From: Caecitellus pseudoparvulus
Taxonomy: Eukaryota; Bigyra: Bicosoecida
Assembly: GCA_965644315.1 (NCBI GenBank)
Contig: CBFFRQ010000038.1
Coordinates: 1-64,000 of the forward strand
Direction: 5' to 3'
DNA: 64,000 bases
A program made the position numbers and the translations under genes. Positions within the stretch are counted from its first letter, which is position 1. The number at the start of each line of letters is the position of its first letter. The notes below the pieces were generated by a model. The model saw only the letters and a list, made by a program, of their open reading frames with translations, had not been told where the DNA came from and did not search any database. Of this stretch, positions 54,219-64,000 are shown piece by piece.

Positions 54219-56507
54219 TCACGCTTGGGCGCCGCCCTGGCTGTGCTGCGCTCGAGGGCGTTTCGGATTTGGCGGCCCGACCTGGCTGTCCTGCTCCTCT
54301 GCTGGCACAGCGCCCGCTAGCCAGGGTAGGAGGTGCAGGGCGGGCGCGGCCAACTTGTGCAGATGGTGGGCCCATGTCCCCGCCCACTCCTCGCAGCGCG
54401 TGAGCAATGCCCCGGCGGCAGCGTGCGGGGAGCCGTTGGCAACTGCTGCAAAGGCCAGGCGGCGACAGTGCCTGTGGCGCCTTGCCACGCTCAGCAGCGC
54501 AGCGGACAACGCGGCATGCTGCACACAGGGCGTGCTATAGTGCTGGTGCAGCGCAGCGGCCCACACCAGGCAGTGGCATTGGCTCAGCAGCAGGCCGCAG
54601 CTGCACCAGGTGCCAGGGTGAGTCACCTCCAACGGCTGAGTCAGCCCTTGCGCCGCCGCGAGAACAGCCTCAGCTGAGTCCAGGCTAGCGCCCACCAGAT
54701 GTGTCGCAGCACTTGTGCGGGGAGAATCGCGCTGACACACGAGGGAGTGGGCCCATGGGAGACGCATGACTGGGCTGAGCAGAGATGGGGAGACTGGGCC
54801 AGTTTCCGGCCCGCCAACAGGGCACGGGACTCGCAGGGACACGCCCAGGCGCGTCATGACAGCAGGCTGCTCGACTGCACTGTGCAGCTGGTCCGATTCT
54901 GCACACCACGGGCCCTGTCCCAGACTCAGCGTGAGCTGTCTGCCGCCCATGCGGAACGACACACCGCCGGGCTGGGCCAGCTCCGCCAGCACCCTGCGCC
55001 GCCAAGCATGGCACGCCCGGCTCTCAAACAGGCTCAAACGAGGGGCTTCCATCGTTTGACTGGACCACCAGGCTCGGAAGGCGTCGTCGGGTCCGACTTG
55101 CACCGCCCACTGGCTTGTGTCTGGCAACGTGCACAGCCGCCATCGGTCACACGCCGCGAGCACGCTCAGCAGCAAACCAAGCGTGTTGCACAGCATGCTG
55201 TCCACCTCTGCCCCTGAGCGGTCTTGGCTGCACAGGTTCTGTATGCTGCGGGCGGTGTGGCGTGGCATGGACAGCAGGTCTGCCGCGGTGGCTGGCGACG
55301 CGGCCAGTGTTGCGAGCCAGCACAGCACCCGGCGCAACCTGGCCCCACGCTCCACCAACAGCCCACCCACATGCTGACACGCAGGCGCCTGCAGTGTAGA
55401 AAAGGGCACATCGAGTACCTCACCGCTGGGCAAGCGCAGCTGCCCACCGGCACAGGCGACGATTGCGGGGGATCTGGATGGAGACACGTGAAAGGCATCG
55501 GCAACGCCCGGCCCGGCAGCAGCCGGAGCGGCCGAACACGCAAGAACCCCGAGCATCACTGGTACAGGAAGGTCTGTTTCGTCAAGATCGCTCAGGTGTC
55601 TGCGCAGACAGGCCACCACTGGCTGCCTGCGGGGCCCGCCCACCCACGCCACTTCCGCCTCCGCATCACGCGCCGCGGCGAGCAAGAACAGACGCACCGC
55701 CTCCGCTTCCACACGCACAGCTCGCCACTGCGCACTGCCTCCCTCTTCTAGCACAGCACACGCGTCGTGGATGCTCTGGCAGGTGTGGGCGTGAGCTGTG
55801 AGCAGGTTGCTGGCGTCAGAAGGTGCGTGACGGCGCAGCACTTGCAGCAGGGCCAGGAGCACAGTGGGTGGGGCGGGGGGTGTCCCTTGCGGCAGCAGTG
55901 CGCCCACCACCTGCTTGCACCAGTGTGCATACTTGCCAGCGCCTGCTCCGCCCTGCCCTGCCAAGGCGGCCTTGGCGCGCGATTTGGCAAACATGCCCTC
56001 GAGTCGACCTGCCGCCGCAGCTGGTGCCACAGGGGCCGGCGGAGGTGGCGTGTCTGCAGAGACACAGGCCGCCACAGCGGACTCTGCACGGCCCAGGGCC
56101 AGGGCCCACGCCAAAGTCACTGCCGCGGCCTGCATGGCCTCGTCTGTGCCGGCATCTGTCGCAGCGCTGCTGCGCCGCAGTCGGGCAACCTGCCACCGTA
56201 CCAGGGGCGTGCAGGGCTGGTGCGACGACGCGACAATGGCCAAGGTCGTGAGTGGATGCAGAGATTCCTGGGGGCGGCAGTGGCCCAGCTGCCCCAGCGC
56301 CGCTTCGGCACAGGCTTGGCAGGCAGCCAGGCCTCTGTTGGCCAGGCGCTTGTGTGCGCTGGGCTCGTCAATGGAGGGCAGCGTGGGCAGCAGCTTCCAC
56401 AGCTCTGCCGCAGGGGCGCTGCAGAAGCTGTCACCTGGCCAAAGGCGCACCAGTTCGCGGGAGTCACTGCACGAGTGCTGGCTGAACGGGCAGCCGCAGT
56501 GTGCCAT
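54219..56507 (-). CDS. Unknown Cys/Ala/Leu-rich helical protein, copy 2
   Basis: 762 residues, same length as copy 1, with scattered conservative changes (for example FHVSPSRSP for FHVTPSRSP and QHYSTPC for QHYSSPC) and no indel. Keeping the frame intact over 2.3 kb with mostly mild changes argues for coding constraint. Same tight 24-nt spacing to PLK4. Family not recognised. Confidence 0.65.
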   Translation of the reverse strand: MAHCGCPFSQHSCSDSRELVRLWPGDSFCSAPAAELWKLLPTLPSIDEPSAHKRLANRGLAACQACAEAALGQLGHCRPQESLHPLTTLAIVASSHQPCTPLVRWQVARLRRSSAATDAGTDEAMQAAAVTLAWALALGRAESAVAACVSADTPPPPAPVAPAAAAGRLEGMFAKSRAKAALAGQGGAGAGKYAHWCKQVVGALLPQGTPPAPPTVLLALLQVLRRHAPSDASNLLTAHAHTCQSIHDACAVLEEGGSAQWRAVRVEAEAVRLFLLAAARDAEAEVAWVGGPRRQPVVACLRRHLSDLDETDLPVPVMLGVLACSAAPAAAGPGVADAFHVSPSRSPAIVACAGGQLRLPSGEVLDVPFSTLQAPACQHVGGLLVERGARLRRVLCWLATLAASPATAADLLSMPRHTARSIQNLCSQDRSGAEVDSMLCNTLGLLLSVLAACDRWRLCTLPDTSQWAVQVGPDDAFRAWWSSQTMEAPRLSLFESRACHAWRRRVLAELAQPGGVSFRMGGRQLTLSLGQGPWCAESDQLHSAVEQPAVMTRLGVSLRVPCPVGGPETGPVSPSLLSPVMRLPWAHSLVCQRDSPRTSAATHLVGASLDSAEAVLAAAQGLTQPLEVTHPGTWCSCGLLLSQCHCLVWAAALHQHYSTPCVQHAALSAALLSVARRHRHCRRLAFAAVANGSPHAAAGALLTRCEEWAGTWAHHLHKLAAPALHLLPWLAGAVPAEEQDSQVGPPNPKRPRAQHSQGGAQA

Positions 56508-56715
56508 GTCGGGACGCGAAACGCGTTTGAAACGTGTGCTCCCCGCAGCTGGCCCCTACGACGCCCCTGCTGCGAAACACTCGTGACAAATCAAAAGGCC
56601 CAGTTTCTCTAGTGAAGTATACACTGCCATGGGCGCCTGCAGCCTCCGCATGTTGCGTTCCCCTCTCTGTCGGGATGTGTGTGCAACGGCGCAACTGTTG
56701 CTGCGGTGCATTGGA

Positions 56716-57960
56716 CTAGGAAGGCGCGCCCTGCGTGTTGCGCCGGCGCGCGCCAAGCGTGAGCGCGACGGCAGCCCCCACCGCCACCCCACCCAGCACT
56801 GCCAGGGCTGTGGCGCATGCACCCCATGGCGAGGGCTGGACTCTGCCCAGGGAGCTGGGCGTCCGGACGCCCGTCAATTTCCGCTCCATGAACGCAGGCA
56901 GCACAAACGACGCCGCGTGAAGGGCAGGCGTGTAGTACTTGAACCTGCCCAGCAGCTCGTCACTGGGCGCACGCACGGGCTGCCGCATGGTGGGCGTGAG
57001 GGCCGTGTCAGGCTTCGCCTTCGGGTCAGGTGTGGCACGCGGACCTTTGCACAGGATGAAGCCGATCTGCCCACAGGGGTACGTCGGCACGCCAGTGAAG
57101 GCATAGTCCACCTCGGCGAACTGCGTCGCAGCGACTGCCAGCGTGTCCCGAATGAAGTCGGCGTGCAGCCAGAGGCACTCGCCCTGCATGCACAGGATGC
57201 CACCAGGGTTCAGAGCGGACCTCACGCTGCCCAGGAAGGACGCCTCGTACAGGCTCTCCGCCGGCCCCACGGGGTCCGAGCTGTCCATGATGACGACGTC
57301 GAAGGCGCCTTGGCGCGTCTTGACGTACTCGGCCGCGTCCTGGAAACGCAGCGTGAGGCGGGAGTCACCGAAGGCCGTGGCGGTGACGTCAGAGAGGTGC
57401 CGCTTGGCACAGGCCACCACCTGCTCGTCGATCTCGCACATGACCACCTGCGGGGGTGCGCAGGGGGCGGGCAGTGCGTGGGCAGGCGGCGGGGGCCTCG
57501 GCTCAGGCGGCAGGGGACGCACCTCTTCCACGTCAGGGTGCTTGCACACCTCCCGCAAGACGCCGCCGTCGCCACCGCCGACGATGAGGACACGCTTGGG
57601 GTGGGGGTGCGCCATGAGAGGGATGTGTGTGATGCACTCTTGGTACGACGCCTCGTCGCGCTCAGTGATCTGGACCACTCCGTCCAGAACCAGCACCTTT
57701 CCATACGTCGCAGACTGGAAGACGAGGATGTCTTGGTACTGCGACTGCGTTCGTTCCAGCACGTTCTCCACCTTCAAGGACATGCGCTGGCCTGCCATGT
57801 GACGGTGGGGCTGGGAAGTGCCGGTGCCGCGGCGGCCAGGAATGGGCGCCCAAATTCCGCAACACGCACCTGGCCACATGACCTCTTCCTCCGTGAACCA
57901 GCCATCATGCGGCACGTCCAGCACCTTGTGCACTTTCACACTGCTGCTACCGGCTGCCAT
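56716..57960 (-). CDS. Spermidine synthase with C-terminal hydrophobic segment, copy 2
   Basis: Exons 57960-57870, 57791-57523 and 57447-56716. Catalytic motifs are identical to copy 1 (GGGDGGVLREV, DSSDPVGPAESLYE, CMQGECLWLH). Changes: LLGRFKYYTP for LLGKFKYYTP, SLGRVQPS for SLGSVQPS. The unusual tail-anchor-like C-terminus with RRR is kept. The two introns have the same lengths as in copy 1. Confidence 0.9.
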   Translation of the reverse strand: MAAGSSSVKVHKVLDVPHDGWFTEEEVMWPGACCGIWAPIPGRRGTGTSQPHRHMAGQRMSLKVENVLERTQSQYQDILVFQSATYGKVLVLDGVVQITERDEASYQECITHIPLMAHPHPKRVLIVGGGDGGVLREVCKHPDVEEVRPLPPEPRPPPPAHALPAPCAPPQVVMCEIDEQVVACAKRHLSDVTATAFGDSRLTLRFQDAAEYVKTRQGAFDVVIMDSSDPVGPAESLYEASFLGSVRSALNPGGILCMQGECLWLHADFIRDTLAVAATQFAEVDYAFTGVPTYPCGQIGFILCKGPRATPDPKAKPDTALTPTMRQPVRAPSDELLGRFKYYTPALHAASFVLPAFMERKLTGVRTPSSLGRVQPSPWGACATALAVLGGVAVGAAVALTLGARRRNTQGAPS

Positions 57961-58325
57961 TTTATCTTGCCGTTGGGTTCCAAAGCTCCGGGGCTCTGCA
58001 GTCGTCGGCCGGGATTTGCGGCTTTGGCGAGTGGCTCGGCGCTGTGCCGTGGCTCTCGCGGAGAATGCGGACGGGACAAGGGGGCTGGCGAGGCGCACGC
58101 ACTCGTCACTGCCGTCGTGGCACAGCTGTAGGCATGATTTGCCTGTGGGCCTAACTTGCCTGCCCCCCCCCCGCGGCCCCTGCCGTTCACAGCTCAGTCG
58201 GCAGGCGCCCACACAATCCCTACCCAGTGACACTGCCCCACCTCGCGCGGCCACCAGGTCACACGCGCAGGCAGGCCACAAGTGGCTCCACCCCCACCTC
58301 AACCTCCCCCCCGCGCGCACCAGCC

Positions 58326-60275
58326 ATGCCGGGGGGAGGTCACTTCCGTCTGGCAGCGGACGAGGGCGTGCGGCGGGCTCAGCTAGCACAGGCCCGGCGA
58401 GACGCTGCGAACCGGGAGGCCAAGTACAACGCCTTCGTGCTGACGGCGGCAGACGCGCTGGCGGCACAGGCGGGCCGGCACGTCACGCAGGCCGCTGCTG
58501 CGGGACATGCCGCCGCCCTCACGCCAGAGCTGCTCAGCCTGCAAGACCTGGCCGTGCAGCTGCCCATGCCGACCTGGCGCCACGCTGCGCGGCACAGCCA
58601 GCTGTACGACGTGACGGCGGAGCACGTGCAGCGGCGGCAGGGCATCGCGGAGCGCATGCACTACACCAGCATGGCTGCAGGGCGGGGCATGGTGTCACCA
58701 GCCATCCAGCCCGGCGCCGCCGGCGACGACAGTAGCCGAAGCAAACCCGCCAAAGCCAAGACGAAGACAAAGAAAGGGGGCCTTCGACGCCCTCGCAAGC
58801 AGGTGGGGAAGAAACGCCGCCGGCGAGGAGTTGGGAGCGCAGTCAGGCGACGCAGACGGCGGCGGCCTGGCCAGGTCGCAGCGACCAGCTGCACCGCTGA
58901 CACTCCGGCCGCGCCCAGCGACAGCCAGGGCGCGGTCACCCCGCCTACTGATTCAGGCACCACACAATCTTGTGCTCAAGACGCTCTGCAAGATGCTGCC
59001 GATTCCACCTGTCCTGGGGGGGGCCCTGCCCCGTCAGAGGAGGTTGCAGCAGCTGGCTTGCACAGCGTGTCCGAGGCGGCAGCACCCGACGCCGCAGCAT
59101 CCGTGTTCCAAGCCGCCCTGGAGGACCCGGCGCCGGAGGCGGGGGAGGGGGGTGCACCCCCCCCCTCGACACCCCCCCGCCAGCACAGCGGCGGCGCCAC
59201 CTGCCGCACCTCACCCGCCTCCGCCGCCACAGGCACCACCAGCGGCCGCAGCTCAGCTGTGCGCAGTGGAAAGGGCGCCCGCACCTCGCCCAGCCGTAAG
59301 CCTGCCCCCACGCCATTCCAGGCAGCGCAGGCAGCCCGTGTGAGCCAGTCAAGGCACCTGCGGCAGCGGCAGGCCAACGCCAAGCGGCAGGTGAGTGGCG
59401 CCTTCGCAGGGGCCCACGCGGAGGCTGCGGTGGGGGGGGTGGCCCTTCGGAAGCAGGGACGGAGGGGGGGTCGAAGGGCCCGTGGAGGGGGGGTGCCTCA
59501 CGGCAAGGCCTTCGCCAGTGTGGCGCCGGCTGTGAGGGGGGGGGTCAGTGTTGCACCGCCCCCCCCTCCTGCCCAGGCCTCGGGAAAGGTGGCGCGCCCC
59601 CCCCCTCACGCCCCTCGTTGCGAAGACAGCACACCTCACCCTGTCAGTCTGTGGGAAGGCAGCATTCCCTCCCAGTACCCTCTGCTGTGGGGTGGCACGC
59701 GCAAAGGCCTGTCACGGTGGCCCACACTGGGGGCAGGCGAAGCCCTGTCAGGCGTGCTGGGCACTCTGGCACAGGAATGGCTGCAGCCAGAGACGCAGGC
59801 AGGCAGCAGGGCGCCACTGCCGCCCTCCACCTTGCGCCGCCACGCCAACCAGCGCGCCGAGGCGAAACGCGGGCCGGGCTCAAACGCCCCGCCACGACTG
59901 CACGGGGCGGGCTCTGTGCGGGGAGAGGAGGCCCACCCGCTTACTGGCCAGGCAGTGCTGCCGCCCACCGTCCTGACGCAACTCACAGCCAAGCAGAGGC
60001 TGCGCCTGGGCAAGGGCGCGGTGAAAAACGCCCCCACACCAACCGGCGGCACCTCCGCAGTGCCTCAGGGCGCAGCGGGCCTCTTCACCAGGCAAAGCCC
60101 GCCACGCCCAAGACACCCATTCGATGCATCGTGGGGCGGCGTGATGCCCTCGCCGCAGCAGGTGCGTGCGCGGGACGCCCACGCAGACAGCTGCAACGCA
60201 GCGCTGCAGGCTCGCCGGCAGTGGCTCATGCGGCGGCCTGCTGGGACGCCCTGGGTGGACCCCTGGGAGTGCTAG
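58326..60275 (+). CDS. Unknown basic, low-complexity protein, copy 2
   Basis: 649 residues, no net indel relative to copy 1. Substitutions include LSLQDLAV for LSLKDLAV and KQVGKKRRRR for KQVWKKRRRR. The possible intron (59391-59675, gtgagt donor) is also conserved. In this copy the frame stays open upstream of the ATG because the C-run before it is interrupted, but the chosen start is the conserved MPGGG. The stop overlaps that of the opposite gene in CTAG (60272-60275). Confidence 0.6.
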   Translation: MPGGGHFRLAADEGVRRAQLAQARRDAANREAKYNAFVLTAADALAAQAGRHVTQAAAAGHAAALTPELLSLQDLAVQLPMPTWRHAARHSQLYDVTAEHVQRRQGIAERMHYTSMAAGRGMVSPAIQPGAAGDDSSRSKPAKAKTKTKKGGLRRPRKQVGKKRRRRGVGSAVRRRRRRRPGQVAATSCTADTPAAPSDSQGAVTPPTDSGTTQSCAQDALQDAADSTCPGGGPAPSEEVAAAGLHSVSEAAAPDAAASVFQAALEDPAPEAGEGGAPPPSTPPRQHSGGATCRTSPASAATGTTSGRSSAVRSGKGARTSPSRKPAPTPFQAAQAARVSQSRHLRQRQANAKRQVSGAFAGAHAEAAVGGVALRKQGRRGGRRARGGGVPHGKAFASVAPAVRGGVSVAPPPPPAQASGKVARPPPHAPRCEDSTPHPVSLWEGSIPSQYPLLWGGTRKGLSRWPTLGAGEALSGVLGTLAQEWLQPETQAGSRAPLPPSTLRRHANQRAEAKRGPGSNAPPRLHGAGSVRGEEAHPLTGQAVLPPTVLTQLTAKQRLRLGKGAVKNAPTPTGGTSAVPQGAAGLFTRQSPPRPRHPFDASWGGVMPSPQQVRARDAHADSCNAALQARRQWLMRRPAGTPWVDPWEC

Positions 60276-60967
60276 GACCCCCTTTCATCCACAGGGTGCC
60301 AGGCTTTGTCGTCGTAGTTGAAGTACCGGGGCTGGGTCGGCAGGTCGGGCGTGTCAGGTGCTTGCTGTGCCAAGTATTGCAGCACGTCAGGGATGGCCCA
60401 CGCCATGGGCCACACGGTGTGTTTGACGCTGCCCCACCACGATGTCCACGGCCCGTCCAATGCATGCATGTGCAAGTGGTTGATGCTGTTGAAGTACGGA
60501 GCCACGTGGAAGTTGAACGTCGCCGGAGCCGCGTCTGTGGCACCAAGTTCCGCAAACTCCCCGTTCACCACGGCGGCCTCTGCTGCTACCGCAGGCAGCG
60601 GCGGTAGGTGCTGTCCGGACGCCGGCAGCACTGAACTGCCCTGGGCTTGCCGTTTGCGGCACTGAGCCACGGCATGCCGAGCCACAGCGTACATGTGCCG
60701 CACCAACGGAAGGTCACGTGGAGTGGCCAAGTGCTGGCAGTTCTCCACGTGGCCCTTGGGCACGACGAGCAGGTGCACGCGGGCGTTGGGGCTGCGAGAA
60801 GGGAACACCGTCACGATCCCGTCATCGTACAGCAGCCGGCTGCCCTGGCCTCCGCTGCCGGCTGCGATGCTGCAGAAGGTGCACGATTGGATGGTGCCGT
60901 CGCGGCGGGTGACTCCCTTGTGCGTGGTCAGCCCAGCCGACGACACGGACACGGCAGCGGCAGCCAT
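60272..60967 (-). CDS. HIT-family (HINT3-like) nucleotide-binding protein, copy 2
   Basis: 231 residues from the ATG at 60967. The CTFC pair, LLVVPKGHVENCQHL and the histidine triad INHLHMHAL are unchanged. Differences: TIQSCTFC for TIHSCTFC, VVNGEFAEL for VVKGEFAEL, DVLQYLAQQ for DVLQHLAQQ. A second in-frame ATG two codons upstream exists only in this copy. Confidence 0.8.
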   Translation of the reverse strand: MAAAAVSVSSAGLTTHKGVTRRDGTIQSCTFCSIAAGSGGQGSRLLYDDGIVTVFPSRSPNARVHLLVVPKGHVENCQHLATPRDLPLVRHMYAVARHAVAQCRKRQAQGSSVLPASGQHLPPLPAVAAEAAVVNGEFAELGATDAAPATFNFHVAPYFNSINHLHMHALDGPWTSWWGSVKHTVWPMAWAIPDVLQYLAQQAPDTPDLPTQPRYFNYDDKAWHPVDERGS

Positions 60968-61217
60968 GCTCATGGAGCTGGCCCACCTGTTCGAGGCCCT
61001 GTGGGGTGCCGAGAAGCACAGTGGCGCCTGCAGGGGCAGGAGGTCTCGGTGCGGGAATTGAAAGCGGCAGAGAGCTGCGACGTGCCCCCCCTCAAGCCCC
61101 CCTCCCACACATGGAACTGCCGCCAACGGAACAAACTCCACTCACTCCTCGCAACTATCTCTCTCACGGCCTTCCCAGTCCGTGACGTTGTGCATCCCTC
61201 CGCACAGCTCAAACACC

Positions 61218-62726
61218 ATGCGAACCATCGCCGCCCTCCTGGCAGCGGCCGCTGTCGTGGCTGCCTCTGCCGCTCCCACCGTCACCCTGAACAAGGGCGA
61301 GACCCTGGCCCAGCAGCTGCGCCGTGAGTGACTTCAGTGGCCTCCGCCCCGCCCGCAGAGCTGTCGGGCCGCCCTGTGGCCCGCAACAAACCGCTGTGGC
61401 TCTGCGCCAGGGCGATGGGCTGGTGCACTGCACCTTGCACCTCCTGCCGCCGTCACCTCACGCCCGCTCGCACGCCGCTTTCATCACAGGCTGGGGCTAT
61501 GCTGTGCGTGCCTGGTGCCTTTCCGCTCCTCAGCTGCACCGCTACGGCGGTGCAGGGCGCTGCAGGCCGCCCAACCGCGTCGCACTCCCACCCCGCCGCT
61601 CCACACCAACAGAAGACCAACTGGGTCAAGCGCCGCGAGTACGACGGCACCCTGAAGGCTGGCGCCTCTGTCCCCATCAACGACTTTGAGAACGCCCAGT
61701 ACTACGGCCCCATCTCTGCCGGCACGCCCCCTCAGGACTTCCAGGTGCGTGCGCCAAGGCCCGCCCTGAGCCTGCGGAACAACCCCACCGTGCAACGCCA
61801 CACGAGCCCTGCCACCCACGCCCCCCACGCAGGTCATCTACGACTCTGGCTCCAGCAACCTGTGGCTGCCCTCCAGCGAGTGCAAGAACTGCGGCTCTCA
61901 CCCCCTGTACGACCACACCAAGTCCTCCACGTACAAGGCCAACGGCACCAAGTTCGAGATCCTGTACGGCTCTGGCCCTGTGTCTGGCTTCCTGTCCCAG
62001 GACGTCATCACCGTGGGCGGGCAGAGCGTCACCTCCGAGTTCGCTGAGATCACCGACGTGACCGGCCTGGGCCCTGCCTACTCCCTCGGCAAGTTCGACG
62101 GCATCTGCGGCTGCGCGTGGGACACCATCGCCGTGGACGACATCCCCCCCATCTTCAACGACTTCATCGACGCCGGCATGTGGGACAAGCCCCTCTTCTC
62201 CGTGTACCTGCCCTCCGACGACTCCCAGCAGGGCGCCCTGACCCTGGGCGACATCGGCACCGACTACACCGGCTCCATCTCCTATGTCCCCCTGTCCAGC
62301 GAGACGTACTGGGAGATCCAGTTCGACGGCCTGGACATCAACGGCCAGACCACCTCCAACACCGGCAAGGCTATCATTGACACCGGCACCTCCCTGCTGG
62401 CTGTGCCCGTCGCTGACGCCAAGGCCATCGCCAAGGCCCTGGGCGCCACCCCCTTCTTCCTGAACCCCAACGAGTTCACCGTGGACTGCTCCAAGGTGTC
62501 TTCCCTGCCCGACATTGACGTGAAGATCGGCGGCACCACCTACTCCATCCCCCCCTCCAAGTACATCATCAACGACGAGGGCGTCGTGTGCCTCCTGGGC
62601 GTCACCGGCATTGACATCCCCGCCCCTGCCGGCCCCCTCACCATCCTGGGTGACGTCTTCATCCGCGAGTACTTCACCGTCTTCGACTACGGCAACAAGC
62701 AGGTCGGCCTGGCCAAGGCCAAGTAA
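61218..62726 (+). CDS. Pepsin-family (A1) aspartic protease, cathepsin D-like, copy 2
   Basis: Exons 61218-61323, about 61566-61744, and 61833-62726; offset 41,138 from copy 1. The protein is almost identical: the clear change is LPSSECKNCG for LPSSQCKNCG, close to the first active-site Asp (VIYDSGSSNLW). The second active site IIDTGTSLLAVP and the flap LYGSGPVSG are unchanged. Introns differ at only a few positions. The same first-intron phase constraint applies, selecting the acceptor AG at 61564-61565. The strong C-ending codon bias is retained. Confidence 0.9.
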
Positions 62727-62930
62727 GTGCCGCAACGCGTCAATGCGAGCTCGGCCATGCTCGGGCGCCTCCCGCCATTGGGAGGTGTCCAGGGTGTTGC
62801 CCCAGCTCGCGACTCGCCCCGTGGATGCAATGCAAGCCACCAAACACCGCGCGGACACCCGCACAATCAACCCACCACACAAGCCAGACACCGCGCCAAC
62901 GGCGCCCAGGAGACCGCCAGCCAAGGCACC

Positions 62931-64000
62931 ATGGCGAGCTTTTCCAGGCACCATGCTGCCGTGGATGGAGCCCTCGTGCCCCTGCGTGTGGGGCTGCTCA
63001 CCGAGGTGGCGCTGGTGGGCCTGGGCGTGCAGGTGACTTCCTGGGCGTGTCAGGCAGCGCTCACACAGCACGTGCCGGAGCCGTACATGGTGTGTAGACA
63101 GCACTGCTCGCGTGTTGTTGCCATGCGTGCACGTGCAGTGGCGCCTTCTGCAGGATGAGGTGTTCCATGCCCCCCAAGCCCAGCGGTACTGTGCAGGAAA
63201 CATGGGCAAGTGCAGCCTCGGGCAAATCACCCCTCAACTTCCGCAGCACCACACCACTCGCTTCCCGGCGCCCCCTTCCTCAGATGACTGGGACCCAGCC
63301 ATCACCACGCTGCCCGGGACATACTACATTAGTCTGCTGTTCTATCGGGCGTTTTTCTGGCTCCCGGGCATGCCAGCCTCCTGCACCTTGACATTCCTGC
63401 GCTTCACCTCCACCCTCTCCCTCTCCGCGCTGGCTGCCGCTGTGTACTACTGGGCCCGCACCGCCTCGGCGACGACAAAGGGCTGGCTGCAGGGCACAGC
63501 CTGCACCACTTCAGCATGGTCGGGAGGCCCCCTCGTCGTGCCAGACAGTGTGCAAGTGCCCCCCGCCTGCATGGTGGGCTGCCTGCCGCGTCCAGGCGAC
63601 GGCCTGCGCCGCTGCATTCACGGCACGTGGATGGCGTCACCCTGGGTGTGGCCCCTCCTCCTCGCCCTGGTCGTGGTGTCTTTCCCACCCCTCTGGTTCT
63701 CCTCGCAGCTGTACTACACAGACAGCATGGGCGCGGCACTCGTCGCGGCGTGCTACTTCACAGCTCCCCTTCGCAACGTGCCGCCACGAGCGGCACCCTT
63801 CTCAAGCCACGCTTCCAGCTGGGTCAGCGCCACGGTACGTGCTCTGTGCCAGCCACGGGCAACACTGCGGGGATGCCCTGTGCTCCTGCCCATGTGCACC
63901 CTCGCCCCGCTCTCCACAGCTGGGCCTCTTCGCAGTTGCAGTGCGACAGAGCAACATCGTCTGGGTGGCCTTCGTGGCGGCCACAGTCGCGACCACGCAC
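62931..64000 (+). CDS. ALG10: ALG10 glucosyltransferase, copy 2 (3' end outside window)
   Basis: Exon 1 62931-63089, exon 2 63154-63834, exon 3 from 63920 to the window edge. Signatures DEVFHAPQAQRYC, DWDPAITTLPGTYYIS and VRQSNIVWV are intact. Changes relative to copy 1 include AALTQHVPEP for AALAQHVPEP and LTFLRFTSTL for LAFLRFTSSL. The gene continues beyond base 64000, so whether unit 2 also contains the GCP-like gene cannot be seen. Confidence 0.85.

Overview
The window is nuclear DNA of a GC-rich eukaryotic microbe. Coding regions carry short GT-AG introns (about 65-240 nt, several with a gtgcgt or gtgagt donor), genes are packed on both strands with gaps down to 11 nt, and the products are eukaryotic: PLK4, a gamma-tubulin-complex-like protein, spermidine synthase, ALG10, a HINT-type HIT protein and a pepsin-type protease. 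PLK4 and the GCP-like protein imply centrioles or flagella. Large cysteine-rich Ephrin_rec_like (GCC2/GCC3) membrane proteins, very high GC and an Ngaro retrotransposon together make me think of a stramenopile flagellate such as Cafeteria. That is inference; no species marker is present.

Layout. The window holds one full unit and part of a second unit of a direct repeat with a period of about 41.1 kb. Unit 1: the 3' end of surface-protein gene B1 (1-2605), surface-protein gene A1 (3349-9013), PLK4 (-, 9098-13059), an unknown protein (-, 13084-15372), spermidine synthase (-, 15578-16822), an unknown basic protein (+, 17188-19137), a HINT-like protein (-, 19134-19829), an aspartic protease (+, 20080-21588), ALG10 (+, 21793-23960) and a GCP-like gene (-, 23972-28078). 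Unit 2: gene B2 (29358-43368, split by a retrotransposon), gene A2 (44488-50148), then second copies of PLK4 through ALG10, the last running off the window end. The housekeeping copies differ by only scattered substitutions and all reading frames stay intact, so this is either a recent tandem duplication or two haplotypes joined in the assembly.

Surface proteins. A1, A2 and B2 share one plan: a signal-peptide exon ending in Cys-Ser/Thr-Cys, a phase-1 intron inside the last Cys codon, a head, tandem 72-residue and 66-residue cysteine-rich repeats, a Ser/Thr/Pro stalk of 12-residue repeats (11, 22 and 15 units) and a polytopic membrane module with a basic cytosolic tail. There are two membrane modules (A and B). 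A1 is a mosaic: its head matches B2, while its membrane module matches A2. The locus looks like a recombining, modular surface-protein locus.

Mobile element. A 5,820-bp Ngaro-type tyrosine-recombinase retrotransposon (34969-40788, minus strand) sits inside B2. It has gag, RT-RNase H and tyrosine recombinase, and split direct repeats in the order A1-internal-B1-A2-B2 with identical copies. The empty site is preserved in B1 at positions 25/26, which shows a precise insertion without target duplication. The insertion separates B2's ectodomain from its membrane module.

No tRNA, rRNA or CRISPR array was recognised.
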